Origin: Mesostigma viride
Lineage: Eukaryota; Streptophyta; Mesostigmatophyceae; Mesostigmatales; Mesostigmataceae
Reading direction: 5' to 3'
NCBI GenBank assembly: GCA_009746045.1
Contig: RPFO01000130.1
Location: 2,202,125-2,266,124 of the forward strand
Length of the DNA: 64,000 bases
A program made the translations under genes and the position numbers. The notes beneath the pieces were generated by a model, which saw only the letters and a list, made by a program, of their open reading frames with translations, was not told the origin of the DNA and ran no database searches. This document shows, piece after piece, positions 1 through 10,425 of this stretch (positions within the stretch are counted from its first letter, which is position 1; every line of letters begins with the position of its first letter).

Positions 1-3000
1 GGGGAAGGGGGATGGGGTGACCAAGTCGGGAATGGCGCTGACGGCGCTGGGGACCAACCGGCGGATCTCCGCCCAGGCCTGAGCAACAGAGCCAAGGAAG
101 GCGGCGGGGGCGAGGCGGGCGGCGCGGGTGAGCCCACACCCGCCCATGCGGCAGGGGAGGGTGGCCAAGCGCATGGAGTGAGCTGGCAGGCTAGGGCCGG
201 GGAGGAGCACCTGCAAGGCGGCCTGAATGCGCTCGTCATGGCCTTCCGCGGCAAGCCGCACCAAGTGGGGGGGAGCGCCACGGAGCCAGTGAACCACCCG
301 CGGGTGGGCGCAAAACCACAGGAGGAGCCCTTTGGTCTGGGGGTCCTTGAGGCGCGCCCAAGTCTCGAGGACATGGGTGCGCTGTTCCACGGTGGCCCGG
401 AGCTCCTCTTCGACGTAGTCAGGGTCACCCACAGGGACGCCCAGGCACGAGAAACCACGCGCCCGCGCCAATGCCCCCGGGATAGCCGCGGGGAAGCCAG
501 AGCAGTCCCCCTGGGGCGAAAAGACTGCACACTTGGGGAGGGTGAGCCGAAGGTTGATGGCCGCCATGGCCACTTCAAGGGCAGCCAGGGCGGCAACCAC
601 AGCGTCGGCCGGGCCAAGGGCATGGATATCGTCCATATAGGCGAGGAGCACGACATCCGGGTGCGCAGCGTGGACACCTTGGAGAGCCTTGTGCAGCGGG
701 GCAGACAGGTAAAAGGGGCCGAGGGGGTCACCTTGCTGGGTTCCCGTGCGGGAAGCGATGTCGGCGAACGTCCCATCCTCCATGAGGAAGGAGAGTTGAG
801 TGGGTTCGCCGTAGCAGGCTGCTGTCCACGCAAGAAGGTCAGGGAACGCCTCGCCGACGGCCTCAAAGATGCTAGCCTTGGTGACAGCATTGAACGCATT
901 GTGGCAATCCACCTTCAGCGCCACATGGGTCGGATGCGTCTCGAGGTAGGCCTGAACTGTGTGCACGATGATGTCGCTGCCCCCTTTGGTGGCGACGCCA
1001 AGCTGGGCCGCGACGGACTCCTCAGTATCACTCCGGTTGGGGCAGAAGTAGGCGCGAAACTCGGGGGCCTTTTGGCGACAAATGACCTTACTCACCAGCT
1101 TGCGTAGGACCTCGCCGCAAGCAATGGGACGAACGCGGCCAGCAGGCGGGGGGACGTCGTCTTTCAGGAGGGCAATGAGGCGTGCCCCAGCCAGCCAAGG
1201 GCGCGCCGCGGGGGCCAGGGACCCCGCGGCCAAGTCGGCGGCAGCCTCAAAGAGTGCGGTCGCCCCGCCATGGCCCGCCATCACGGAGAGGTGCTCGTAG
1301 CGCCAGCCTGAGGGGCCGGTGGAGGAGGCGTTCGGCAGATCCTTCAGCACAGCCGTGAAGATGTCCAGGTCCAGGACAATAGGCGGGGGCGGGGGGGTGG
1401 CCGGGGCGGGCACCGCAAAGGCCGGTTCGTCGGGGTGAAGGTCGCGCAAAGCCTGCAGGGTCGGGGGAGTGGAGGGAGCCAACGCGGTCAGTTCAAGCTT
1501 TTGCATGGCCCGGCTCAATTCACCTACCTTCACCAACCGCATGACGTCAGCTTCCACCCGGGCAAAGGAGGCGGCCCCCGACACCCGGGTGGAGGCCGGA
1601 GGCTGCAGCGCCCACAGCCCTTCCCAATCCCCGAGGAGGAACCGCCGGCAGCGAGCGATGACCGCACCCTGTACGCCACGCACGCCCCGCTCCAACGGCG
1701 CTAAGAGGAGCCGGGGGGTGACGAGAAACAGCTTGTGGCCGAGTTCGTCGAGAGGGTGACTATGCATCCGGGCCAGGGAAAGCAGGGCGCAGCGCGTAAA
1801 CAAGCTCCGGGCGCGGTGAGGGACGTCCGGGAGCGTCATGCAAGGGTTGCGCGCACAGGCGGCAAAAGGGAGCGTGGCCAGGAATGCCCAGCCTGCCGAG
1901 AGGTCCCCCGGATCGCTCGTACCCTGCGATGCCGGTGGAGGGGCAGGGGCCGACCGAGGGGCCGCCCCGGACCGGGAGGCCGGTGCGGCCGCCGGGCCGC
2001 CGGGCAGGCCGTTCTGGGGGGTTTGGCGGCGGCACTGCCGCTCATGCTGGTACCGCCCGTGGATCGAAAAAATCCGCTGGCAATGGGCTGCCGGGCAGCG
2101 GTAGCAGTCCATGGCGCGCATGGCGGCCTCCGTGATGTGGGGGTGGGAAGCCCGAATGTGCACCAGCAACGAATTCCGGTTGGGCAGGCGCGCGCCACAC
2201 GGGTCACCAAGGGGACCATCGACTTGGCAATAATGGAAGCCATCTGAGGGGGTGCGCCCACCCGGTTGGGCCGGCCCGGGTCGAGAGGGGGAGGGGTCGG
2301 GAGCACCCTCAGCCAGAGGAACTACAGCTGCAGCGGAACCCAGGGCGGGGCCGGCCGCCGGGCGGTCAGCAGGGCTCGTGGCAGCCGAGGACAAGACCGG
2401 CGCGGGGACGGCCCCCACGGCCGGGAGGGGGGCGCTGGAGGAGGCAGCCAAGCCGGCGCGCGACCCACGACCACGCACAGGGGAGGCAGGTGTCGGGGCA
2501 GGCGCGTGGGACTGGCGGCGCACGGACACGGGCGAGGGCCCCAGCGGGAGAACGCCAGGAGGCAAGGGGGAAAGGACCGCGGCCCGGCAAAGGGGGCAGG
2601 TGGCGGAGGTCGCGTGCAAGCTCGTGGCGATGCAAGCTTGATGGAAGACGTGGCCGCAAGCAGGGAGGCGGCAGAGACCGTCACCAGGGCGAGGCAGGTC
2701 CAAGCAGATGGGGCAGGAGGGGCCGCTGGCAGTGACATCCACCAAGTGGGCCGGCCCGTAGTGGGCGGGCGCCGCGTCCCACCCCAGCTCCCAGCTCGGC
2801 AGTCGGGCGATCTCATCGGCGGAGAGAAGACGGCGGCGCGGACCAGCAGGGTGCCAGACATGGGGGATGCCCGCAAGCTCGAGCACATCGTGCAAGATGG
2901 CGGGCACGGCCGCACCCGCGCTCAGCTCAAGAACACGCCCCCCCCCCGCATCGTACAGAACCAGGTCGCCGGCGTGCACGGTGACAGGAGCCCCGAAGTC

Positions 3001-4092
3001 AACGCGCAGGCGGGCGGCTTGCGCTGGGGTGACCGCCGTAGTCAAGCGCCCGTGGGCCTGCGCAACAAGGCCGGCCGAGCCGGGCCCGGCAGAGGCAAGA
3101 AACGTGTGCAGCTGAGGGCGATCGAGCAAGGCGTGGTCGGTGGCCCCCCCAGCGAGATATGTCGCACGGGCGGCCTGCTGGGCCTGCACGGCAAGCCCTG
3201 TAGCAAAGAGCACCACCGCCTGCGCCACTTGAGCGTCCAGATTCAGGAGCCATTCTTGGCGCACCGCGGGCAGGTGCCAAGGCAGGCGGCCGCCGGCATG
3301 GTAGTCCTCGAGGACAAACCCCCAAAGCGTGGAGGCAAGGACAGGGGGGGAGGCTGCCTGCAGCATGTGCCGGACACGAACCACAAGGGCACTAAATTCA
3401 GGGGGCCGTGGGAGCGTAGGAAACGCCGCGTGCAAGCCGACAGCGTCCAACAGCAAGGGGCAATACAGCCAAGAGAACGTGGCGTGCCGGAGCGCGCTGA
3501 CGCCCGCAATGTTGGTGGGGGGCCAAACGGAGAAGTCGTGGGACCCAAGCGCGGCCGACCAGGGGCCCACCACAGGAGTCGCCGCAGGGTGTCCCACAGC
3601 CTCAGGGAGGAGAGCCGCCAGGGACCCCTCAAGCACAGGAGGACGCAGGTCAGTGGCCACCGCCGTGCTGGCCGGAGGTGGATCCCCAGAGCTAGGCGGG
3701 GCAGGGCCAGGGGACCCCGCGGAGGGGCCGGACGTGACGGCGCGGGGAGAGCGGGAGCACGGTGTGGAACCCTCCACGAGGTCCGCAAGGCCCAGGAGAG
3801 GGTCCAGCGAGGGGCTGCGGGAGGGGGCGCGGGCCGAATGGGATCCCGGGGTCGACACGGCCGCGCGTCGGGAGCCTAGGGACGGCCGAGGCGGGGCCAC
3901 GCAATGAGGGCACGCCCAAGGACCCGGGGGAGGCAGCCGGAAGAGGGGCGGGACCAAGCAGCGCGTGTGCCAGCCGCATTGGCACGAATCACACACAAGG
4001 AGACGGGGGGCATCCTCACCACTGTGGCAGACCTCGCACACAAGCGAGAGTGGCACAGGGGCGCCACGACCGCCGTCGTCCAGGTCGCCCAT
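1..4092 (-). CDS. LINE polyprotein: PHD finger, RING-H2 finger, C2H2 fingers, reverse transcriptase (partial)
   Basis: The frame is open from a stop at 4146-4144 to base 1; the first ATG is at 4092, giving 1364 codons before the edge. Residues about 18-64 form a C4HC3 PHD finger (CEVC, CDSC, GWHTRC, then CPHC). Residues 460-502 form a RING-H2 finger, C-x2-C-x15-C-x-H-x2-H-x2-C-x11-C-x2-C. Two C2H2-like fingers follow at about 622-690, as in the N-termini of R2-like LINEs. The RT core shows KVDCHNAFN (Asp near residue 1062), QQGDPLGP and AYMDDI (Tyr near 1152). PHD fingers bind histone tails and RING-H2 fingers are usually E3 ubiquitin ligases; those roles here are inference. No stop or frameshift was found, so this part could be functional. 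Very GC-rich. The long plus-strand ORFs here are antisense shadows. Confidence 0.88.
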   Translation of the reverse strand, partial: MGDLDDGGRGAPVPLSLVCEVCHSGEDAPRLLVCDSCQCGWHTRCLVPPLFRLPPPGPWACPHCVAPPRPSLGSRRAAVSTPGSHSARAPSRSPSLDPLLGLADLVEGSTPCSRSPRAVTSGPSAGSPGPAPPSSGDPPPASTAVATDLRPPVLEGSLAALLPEAVGHPAATPVVGPWSAALGSHDFSVWPPTNIAGVSALRHATFSWLYCPLLLDAVGLHAAFPTLPRPPEFSALVVRVRHMLQAASPPVLASTLWGFVLEDYHAGGRLPWHLPAVRQEWLLNLDAQVAQAVVLFATGLAVQAQQAARATYLAGGATDHALLDRPQLHTFLASAGPGSAGLVAQAHGRLTTAVTPAQAARLRVDFGAPVTVHAGDLVLYDAGGGRVLELSAGAAVPAILHDVLELAGIPHVWHPAGPRRRLLSADEIARLPSWELGWDAAPAHYGPAHLVDVTASGPSCPICLDLPRPGDGLCRLPACGHVFHQACIATSLHATSATCPLCRAAVLSPLPPGVLPLGPSPVSVRRQSHAPAPTPASPVRGRGSRAGLAASSSAPLPAVGAVPAPVLSSAATSPADRPAAGPALGSAAAVVPLAEGAPDPSPSRPGPAQPGGRTPSDGFHYCQVDGPLGDPCGARLPNRNSLLVHIRASHPHITEAAMRAMDCYRCPAAHCQRIFSIHGRYQHERQCRRQTPQNGLPGGPAAAPASRSGAAPRSAPAPPPASQGTSDPGDLSAGWAFLATLPFAACARNPCMTLPDVPHRARSLFTRCALLSLARMHSHPLDELGHKLFLVTPRLLLAPLERGVRGVQGAVIARCRRFLLGDWEGLWALQPPASTRVSGAASFARVEADVMRLVKVGELSRAMQKLELTALAPSTPPTLQALRDLHPDEPAFAVPAPATPPPPPIVLDLDIFTAVLKDLPNASSTGPSGWRYEHLSVMAGHGGATALFEAAADLAAGSLAPAARPWLAGARLIALLKDDVPPPAGRVRPIACGEVLRKLVSKVICRQKAPEFRAYFCPNRSDTEESVAAQLGVATKGGSDIIVHTVQAYLETHPTHVALKVDCHNAFNAVTKASIFEAVGEAFPDLLAWTAACYGEPTQLSFLMEDGTFADIASRTGTQQGDPLGPFYLSAPLHKALQGVHAAHPDVVLLAYMDDIHALGPADAVVAALAALEVAMAAINLRLTLPKCAVFSPQGDCSGFPAAIPGALARARGFSCLGVPVGDPDYVEEELRATVEQRTHVLETWARLKDPQTKGLLLWFCAHPRVVHWLRGAPPHLVRLAAEGHDERIQAALQVLLPGPSLPAHSMRLATLPCRMGGCGLTRAARLAPAAFLGSVAQAWAEIRRLVPSAVSAIPDLVTPSPFP

Positions 4093-4214
4093 CTCCTGCA
4101 GGTGCGCCGCGATGCGTAAGGACCGACGCGGCGCAGGGCGCCACTAGGCAGCGCATCCCGCGCCCGGGAGGTGCGTCGTCGTGAAGGAGGCATGGGGGAG
4201 GTGCGTAAAACAAC

Positions 4215-4325
4215 GGAACCGGAAGCGCGGGGGGGAGAGCGAGATGCGGACGCGGGGGGTTTGGGGGGCGTGCCCCCCAAGCGGGGGGTTTGGGGGGCGG
4301 CAGCCCCCCAACGCGGGGCGGCCGC
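4215..4325. other. G-rich linker with nested hairpins
   Basis: Between the LINE start codon and the first monomer, GGGGGG tracts alternate with CCCCCC tracts, giving overlapping short hairpins and several G-runs able to form quadruplexes. It would lie in the 5' UTR of the LINE transcript. Confidence 0.5.
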
Positions 4326-6031
4326 GGGCCGCACCTCGGCGCAGGTTTTTTCAGCTGTGCATGGAGAAAAAAACGTGTCTCAATCCAGGAACCCCCGTCG
4401 GTTCATCATGTCAGCCTAGAAAACTGGAGCGGTGGAGCCACAACTAACGGGAAAGCCGCATTCAAATTCGCCTAGCCCACGGGTCACAATTGGCCGACAG
4501 GTAGATGCAGCCAGCCCCGGGCGTGTCGCAGACAGTAATCACTACCGTAGGCCGCGGTGCCGCACCTCGGCGCAGGTTTTTTCAGCTGTGCATGGAGAAA
4601 AAAACGTGTCTCAATCCAGGAACCCCCGTCGGTTCATCATGTCAGCCTAGAAAACTGGAGCGGTGGAGCCACAACTAACGGGAAAGCCGCATTCAAATTC
4701 GCCTAGCCCACGGGTCACAATTGGCCGACAGGTAGATGCAGCCAGCCCCGGGCGTGTCGCAGACAGTAATCACTACCGTAGGCCGCGGTGCCGCACCTCG
4801 GCGCAGGTTTTTTCAGCTGTGCATGGAGAAAAAAACGTGTCTCAATCCAGGAACCCCCGTCGGTTCATCATGTCAGCCTAGAAAACTGGAGCGGTGGAGC
4901 CACAACTAACGGGAAAGCCGCATTCAAATTCGCCTAGCCCACGGGTCACAATTGGCCGACAGGTAGATGCAGCCAGCCCCGGGCGTGTCGCAGACAGTAA
5001 TCACTACCGTAGGCCGCGGTGCCGCACCTCGGCGCAGGTTTTTTCAGCTGTGCATGGAGAAAAAAACGTGTCTCAATCCAGGAACCCCCGTCGGTTCATC
5101 ATGTCAGCCTAGAAAACTGGAGCGGTGGAGCCACAACTAACGGGAAAGCCGCATTCAAATTCGCCTAGCCCACGGGTCACAATTGGCCGACAGGTAGATG
5201 CAGCCAGCCCCGGGCGTGTCGCAGACAGTAATCACTACCGTAGGCCGCGGTGCCGCACCTCGGCGCAGGTTTTTTCAGCTGTGCATGGAGAAAAAAACGT
5301 GTCTCAATCCAGGAACCCCCGTCGGTTCATCATGTCAGCCTAGAAAACTGGAGCGGTGGAGCCACAACTAACGGGAAAGCCGCATTCAAATTCGCCTAGC
5401 CCACGGGTCACAATTGGCCGACAGGTAGATGCAGCCAGCCCCGGGCGTGTCGCAGACAGTAATCACTACCGTAGGCCGCGGGCCGCACCTCGGCGCAGGT
5501 TTTTTCAGCTGTGCATGGAGAAAAAAACGTGTCTCAATCCAGGAACCCCCGTCGGTTCATCATGTCAGCCTAGAAAACTGGAGCGGTGGAGCCACAACTA
5601 ACGGGAAAGCCGCATTCAAATTCGCCTAGCCCACGGGTCACAATTGGCCGACAGGTAGATGCAGCCAGCCCCGGGCGTGTCGCAGACAGTAATCACTACC
5701 GTAGGCCGCGGTGCCGCACCTCGGCGCAGGTTTTTTCAGCTGTGCATGGAGAAAAAAACGTGTCTCAATCCAGGAACCCCCGTCGGTTCATCATGTCAGC
5801 CTAGAAAACTGGAGCGGTGGAGCCACAACTAACGGGAAAGCCGCATTCAAATTCGCCTAGCCCACGGGTCACAATTGGCCGACAGGTAGATGCAGCCAGC
5901 CCCGGGCGTGTCGCAGACAGTAATCACTACCGTAGGCCGCGGTGCCGCACCTCGGCGCAGGTTTTTTCAGCTGTGCATGGAGAAAAAAACGTGTCTCAAT
6001 CCAGGAACCCCCGTCGGTTCATCATGTCAGC
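4322..6031. repeat. 231-bp tandem monomers upstream of the LINE ORF (candidate promoter array)
   Basis: Seven nearly identical units of 231 bp (one of 230 bp) plus a partial unit of about 90 bp at the 6031 end. Each unit contains GCCGCACCTCGGCGCAGG, a T-rich and A-rich stretch, and ends near GTAGGCCGCGG. The array sits directly 5' of the minus-strand LINE ORF, and the partial unit is the 5'-most one. The repeated 72-codon plus-strand ORFs are by-products of the 231-bp (77-codon) period. Confidence 0.9.
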
Positions 6032-6504
6032 CGATGTTTCATATATAACGTAAGGGCTCAGCATCATGGTTTAGCACCGTGGTGGCAGCCGAGCCTCTAC
6101 TAACGATCATGGACCTAACCTTGGCAAGTATTTGCTTCATATTTCACTCTTTGGACTGAGCTAGCTTTACACCTGCTGTTTGGCCTGCACCATGGTCCCT
6201 GGCTGTCAGTTACATTTTGTGCCCCCCCCTGGCAGGCTCCCCCCCCCTGCAGGGTCTCAGTAGGACTGCGAGGGTGTAACATAGACATGTTGTGGGCACC
6301 CTGGGTGCATTTTCAGGACCAGCCATGACCTGGCCATGCCTTCTTTCTTGGCATATTGTTGACTTGAGTGCTATTTGGTCACTCGCGTAGCGACCCCCCT
6401 GCATTCATAAATCGGAAACAATTATACAATGAGCATATTTCATGGATGTTAAGCATTGCAACTCTTGAACATATCATGAATGAACATGGTTCCATACCGT
6501 ACCC

Positions 6505-7155
6505 ATGGATTTGTTGACATGTGTTAGTTATTACAAATGGTATCCATGCTTAAAAATGTCCTCATTTGAGGACATTTTCTTGGTGATTAGACACAAGGCG
6601 TTGGCTGCACTCAACAGAGAGGAGGGGGAGGTGAGCTCTGAAGGCTATGTGGAGGAGGTCCTATCTCAGCTGCACACAAGCCTGTATGAGAGTGGCTCCC
6701 CTTTTGTGGCTCATCTGCTGCATAGGATGTATGCATTGTCACCAGGACCTGAGATTGACATGAGGCCTGCTGAGGGGCAGGACATGCTGGCAGCCTTACC
6801 TGAGGCCTTGAAGGAGGCATTTACTCAGTTGCAGCCAGTCAGTATGGGAGAGGCTTCCTACATGGAGCTGTTGGAGTTTTCAGTTCAGAAGGGTGACTTT
6901 GATTTGGTTCCTTCTTCCTCCAGCTCTGCCAGAAGGTGTTTTCTTTTGGAGACTTCTAACCTCTTTTGCAATCCAGGGTTGCCCAAGTACACTGTGGAAC
7001 TCAAGGTCCGTCAGACGCCACTAAGGGTGCTGGTGCCTCTGATAGGTGCTAAGTGGTCGGTGGTCAAGACCTTTCTGCAGTTCTGGTGGGCGTACAGATC
7101 ATGGGTGAGCAGGCACAAGACGTCCTCTACTTGGGTCTTGGGTGATGGACCCTGA
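6505..7155 (+). CDS. Unrecognised ORF in LTR element remnant
   Basis: A 216-codon ORF in the internal part of the truncated LTR element, ending about 560 bp before its polypurine tract. The middle is acidic and Leu-rich, with a serine run (PSSSSSAR); the last 20 residues look like out-of-frame sequence. No catalytic motif of protease, RT, RNase H or integrase was seen. It could be a decayed element protein or a chance ORF. Confidence 0.3.
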   Translation: MDLLTCVSYYKWYPCLKMSSFEDIFLVIRHKALAALNREEGEVSSEGYVEEVLSQLHTSLYESGSPFVAHLLHRMYALSPGPEIDMRPAEGQDMLAALPEALKEAFTQLQPVSMGEASYMELLEFSVQKGDFDLVPSSSSSARRCFLLETSNLFCNPGLPKYTVELKVRQTPLRVLVPLIGAKWSVVKTFLQFWWAYRSWVSRHKTSSTWVLGDGP

Positions 7156-7715
7156 GAGTCAGTCTGTGGTGCTCCTCTCCTATCCAGGGGCATGCCTTCG
7201 CTATGCTGCCCAGATGGTGGCAGGAGCTGCTGAGACTTGCGTGGTGTGCAGGTCAGCAGGAACTGGCCAGAGTTGGCCCACATGGTGGAGCAGTTTCCCA
7301 TGTTTGGACTCAAGGGCAAGGATGGCCTGAATGGGGATTGGTATAGCCTGTGAGGAACAGGGCTGAGAAGGAAAGGGGGCTTTGGATTGTGGTGTGAGGG
7401 GGGGATTCCAGGATGGATGATGGGGGGGCTCCATTCCAGTTCTGATGTTTCAGTCCAGAGATCCAGAATTCCAGAATGATGACGGGATGACTTCCAGTAT
7501 TGCTGTGTTTATCTGGGCTTGTAGTGGATAAGGATATGACTTGTCTTCTTTAAGCACCTGTGACTAGATGTTTATGAGATAGGAGGCCCTGGCTTCAGGG
7601 ATGTAAAAACCCACCTGCTTTTCCCAAGAGATGGTGGATTTCTGTTCAGTGTCACTCCTCCTTAAAGAGTAGTTGATTTTGAGGAACTGGTGGTTCCAGT
7701 CTTGAGGGGGAGATA

Positions 7716-8429
7716 TGTAACAAGCAAAAATGACTTTGTTGTTACATCCTTTGTTTTGTGAATGTTTGACTTTTATTCGAGGACTTTTGGATCAGTATTG
7801 GGAAAGTTCTGAGGTTTTCAAGAAGGCGGTACTTGAAACTTGTACTTTGTCAACCGACTGTTAGAAGCCCTTATTGGTCGTGGCCTGATCCACGTGGGGT
7901 TATAGTTTGTTGGTTGGTACTACCAAGTCTTAAATGTTCCTTTGGGACTTTGGTGCTTACTACAGATTCAGGATCTCATGTACAGATTCTGCCAGGCTGT
8001 TGGTGTTGTTGTTCTGTTTTGTGTGACTAGGATGGATACGAGGATCTTGTTTAGAATTCCATGATTTTGATTGGTTCACTTCAGGCTAAGGTTGAGGCAT
8101 GCTCGACAAGCACGTCGATATCAAGGACGTGGGGTCGCCATTGTTGCTACGTTGGTTTTGATTCATCATGGTATAATAAAGCTTGTCTTTGTTGTCCATT
8201 CATAAGAGCCCCTTGGCTATAGACGTCCTTCAGTTCCACAGAGGTCGTCTATACACGAGCTTGTCTTTGTGTCTACAAGGGGTTGTGATTCCCTAAATCA
8301 CGTGCTGTGGAATTTCCATCTCAACGTTGCTCGGATACTTGAAGTTCTGCAACTCAAGAAAGCAACCCAGGTAAAAGATCTTTCATATTGGACTGTGGAT
8401 GATGCTGATGATCATTTTTAGTCGTTACA
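7716..8429 (+). repeat. 3' LTR of the truncated LTR retrotransposon
   Basis: Ends are the inverted hexamers TGTAAC and GTTACA. An AATAAA polyadenylation-like signal lies at 8175-8180. The next bases, ATGTT, belong to the LINE and would be the target duplication if the 5' LTR were available. Confidence 0.7.
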
Positions 8430-8725
8430 ATGTTGGTGACGTTGCCGTCGAGTCGTTGCTCCAGCTCCTGCGTCAGCACTTGGCCAGGTCTCGGCGCCGT
8501 AGGTCAGGATCGTCAGAATGACGACCTTGAAGAGGTCACGCTTGACGATTCGGGGTAGGGCGGGGTTGCTCCACCAGCGGCGGTGGTCATGGAGGTGCGC
8601 CCGCGCCATGCCGATCCGTGTCGTCAGGTCGTCCTCGCAGTCGGGAAGCCAACTGCCGAGCAACTTGAAGCGGCCTGAAGGAGGGTAGTTGACCTCGGTG
8701 TCGTCGAAGAGGCGGAGTATGTGTG
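8430..8725 (-). pseudogene. APE-type LINE A, C-terminal half (left piece)
   Basis: The minus strand reads the conserved post-RT block of this LINE clade (RFKLLGSWLPDCEDD, then KRDLFKVVILTILTYGAETW), as in the copies near 51.3 and 36.2 kb. An extra CAC near 8488 shifts the frame. It is continuous in frame with the piece starting at 25279 once the intervening LTR element and one target copy are removed. Its downstream end is cut by the LTR at 8429. Confidence 0.85.
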
Positions 8726-9423
8726 AGTTAACGCCAAGCGCATTGGCGTGATCCTGATTCGGCATATCTCTGCGATTCCAGCGGCACCGGAACGAGTTCA
8801 TTCCGACAAGTATCAAGAAAGTTATGGCGTTCCGACTTCCCGGTCGCGCGCGAGCGCGAGCCGGCTGTTCTTCTAAGTCGGACGTGAATATTTGTCGACG
8901 ACATATGGGGTCGACAGTAATTCCTGGGCTGACAGGAATTAGGTGCTGTACCTACGACGGTATTGGATTAATACGTCGTACGCAGGAAATAGGAACCTTA
9001 ACCTGTGGTCTGTTGGTACCGCAGGCTTAGTCCTGGACTTCTAGGTGCAGATGCAATAATCACTGTGGTGACTGTACTCTGTGGTCACTGTGCCTGTATG
9101 GCAGACCTACTGTATAGGAACTGGGCGCTGTACAGGTAGTGAATACTGTACCGGGGTGTTATTACTGAGCAGGCCTCCTAGGCTGCTCAGGACTAGCAAG
9201 CACAGTGCACAAGTATATAAACAATAGGCCAGTGCCAAATGGGTATCTCTTGCGAGCCCGCCTCACGTGTTGTGCCTTGACTTGGCAAGCGCGTGTACAA
9301 GCCTCAAGTGTGTGAGCGCTGTAAACATTATCCGATTTAACAAAGCTCCGTTTCCAACCATATTCACACATTGCTGCATTGCAACCATATCCTTCACATT
9401 GCGTGTGCAAAGAAAGTTTAACT
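8726..9423 (+). repeat. 5' LTR of giant element
   Basis: A 698-bp copy, nearly identical to 24575-25273. It carries CACGTG-rich and GC-palindromic stretches (CGGTCGCGCGCGAGCGCGAGCCG) upstream and a TATA-like box near its 3' third. No clear tRNA primer-binding site was recognised in the bases that follow (CAAATTACAACCAG). Confidence 0.93.
9213..9220 (+). promoter_or_regulatory. TATA-like box in 5' LTR
   Basis: GTATATAA lies about 205 bp before the LTR end, a plausible position for the R/U3 boundary promoter. The same motif is at 25063-25070 in the right LTR. Confidence 0.5.
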
Positions 9424-9516
9424 CAAATTACAACCAGTCTCAGCGGAACGGCCAGGAGGGTCGTTGCCGGTTGCGGTGTGCAGCGTTGACGACGCGAGGA
9501 GCTCGTCTGGTGGTGA

Positions 9517-10029
9517 ATGGTGCAGGAGGAACAACGGCAGCAGGATTTCCGGTTTCGGCAGTCTGCTGGGGGTTCGATTTCTCCTGAATTACGCCGTGTC
9601 GTTCGGGATCTATCTTTATTGCTTGCAGATCGTCCGCCTGTAAATCGCAGCTTCGTGCAATTCGTCGACGACCAGGTCGAAGATTGGGAGCGAATTCTGC
9701 GACACGTACAAACCATCGTCATTCCGGAGCACCGGAGCATCGACGACCTTGAGCAGGAGCTTCACGGGTTGGTCGGCATCCAGACGGTGATTACTGCAGT
9801 AGCAGAGCGAGTGCGGACGGAGTTGGCAGCAAGGCGAGGCGAGGTTGCGGAAGCAGCTGGCGCAGGGCGACACGAGTTTGTACCGACAGTAGCGGGCGCG
9901 GGAGTACCACGCCCCAGGCACACCTGGATTTGTACTACAGCACAAGTACAAATTGATTTTTTTCAACTTTGTTATTTTGTACCTCTCTTAGGTCCAAAGG
10001 TAGGAGGTAAGTGTCTCATCATGTTTTGA
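9517..10029 (+). CDS. Leader ORF of giant LTR element (possible spliced gag N-terminus)
   Basis: An ORF of 170 codons about 90 bp after the 5' LTR. Residues about 20-120 are predicted to be largely helical, with heptad-like stretches (DLEQELHGL, ITAVAERVRTELAARRG). Near its end, TTTGTTATTTTGTACCTCTCTTAG resembles a splice acceptor and GGAG|GTAAGTG (donor at 10007) a strong splice donor, so the last codons may be intronic. No known domain was recognised. Position suggests an N-terminal gag part or an accessory protein. Confidence 0.5.
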   Translation: MVQEEQRQQDFRFRQSAGGSISPELRRVVRDLSLLLADRPPVNRSFVQFVDDQVEDWERILRHVQTIVIPEHRSIDDLEQELHGLVGIQTVITAVAERVRTELAARRGEVAEAAGAGRHEFVPTVAGAGVPRPRHTWICTTAQVQIDFFQLCYFVPLLGPKVGGKCLIMF

Positions 10030-10375
10030 CACCGTTGCACCGTTGCACCGTTGCACCGTTGCACCGTTGCACCATAAAACTACCATTTTATGATTTTGTA
10101 TGGTGTCATGAGGTAACATAACGTCCAATACTAATGTTATAATGTCCACAAGCACTGCCTAAAGTGGGGTGCCACTGTGCCACCGTTGCACCGTTGCACC
10201 GTTGCACCGTTGCACCATAAAACTACCATTTTATGATTTTGTATGGTGTCACGAGGTAACATAACGTCCAATACTAATGTTATGTTGCCCACAAGCACTG
10301 CCCAACGTGGGATGCCACTGTGCCACCGTGCCACCGTGCCACCGTGCCACCGTGCCACCGTGACATGTCTTGACA
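10026..10375. repeat. Octamer arrays (CACCGTTG)n and (CCACCGTG)n in a tandem duplication
   Basis: Runs of CACCGTTG occur near 10030 and 10183, separated by a duplicated stretch of about 145 bp (ATAAAACTACCATTTTATG...), and a run of CCACCGTG near 10322. The same octamer recurs in the palindrome at 14.1-14.3 kb and the arrays at 17-18.3 kb. Confidence 0.85.
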
Positions 10376-10425
10376 CACACATTAATCCGAAAACCCATTT
10401 TCTTCCCCTGGAAATTATTTGGAGA

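Larger units (their letters stand above)
1..6031 (-). mobile_element. RLE-type LINE, 5' portion with monomeric 5' region (runs off left edge)
   Basis: A minus-strand non-LTR retrotransposon: 231-bp monomers (6031 to 4322), a G-rich linker, then one long ORF that leaves the window at base 1 within the region after the RT core. The paralogous copy at 60545-62110 overlaps the last part of this ORF and adds a CCHC motif and a PD-(D/E)xK-like endonuclease, so the missing 3' end is inferred to carry those. The 5' edge at 6031 abuts the interior of an LTR element, suggesting it inserted there. Confidence 0.85.
6032..8429 (+). mobile_element. LTR retrotransposon, 3' end (internal remnant, polypurine tract, 3' LTR)
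   Basis: A polypurine run GAGGGGGAGATA (7704-7715) is followed at once by a 714-bp segment starting TGTAAC and ending GTTACA, the arrangement of a PPT and 3' LTR. The 3' LTR abuts LINE sequence at 8430. No 5' LTR is in the window. It may lie left of base 1 if the RLE LINE inserted inside this element. Confidence 0.7.

Noticed and set aside
178..1107. 309-codon plus-strand ORF
   Set aside because: Antisense shadow of the RT domain; the YMDD motif reads on the minus strand.
2266..3879. 537-codon plus-strand ORF, very Arg/Gly-rich
   Set aside because: It is antisense to the RLE LINE ORF in very GC-rich DNA. The minus frame shows PHD, RING and RT motifs, while this one has none.
4432..6053. Series of identical 72-codon ORFs
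   Set aside because: By-products of the 231-bp tandem repeat; no domain or start context.
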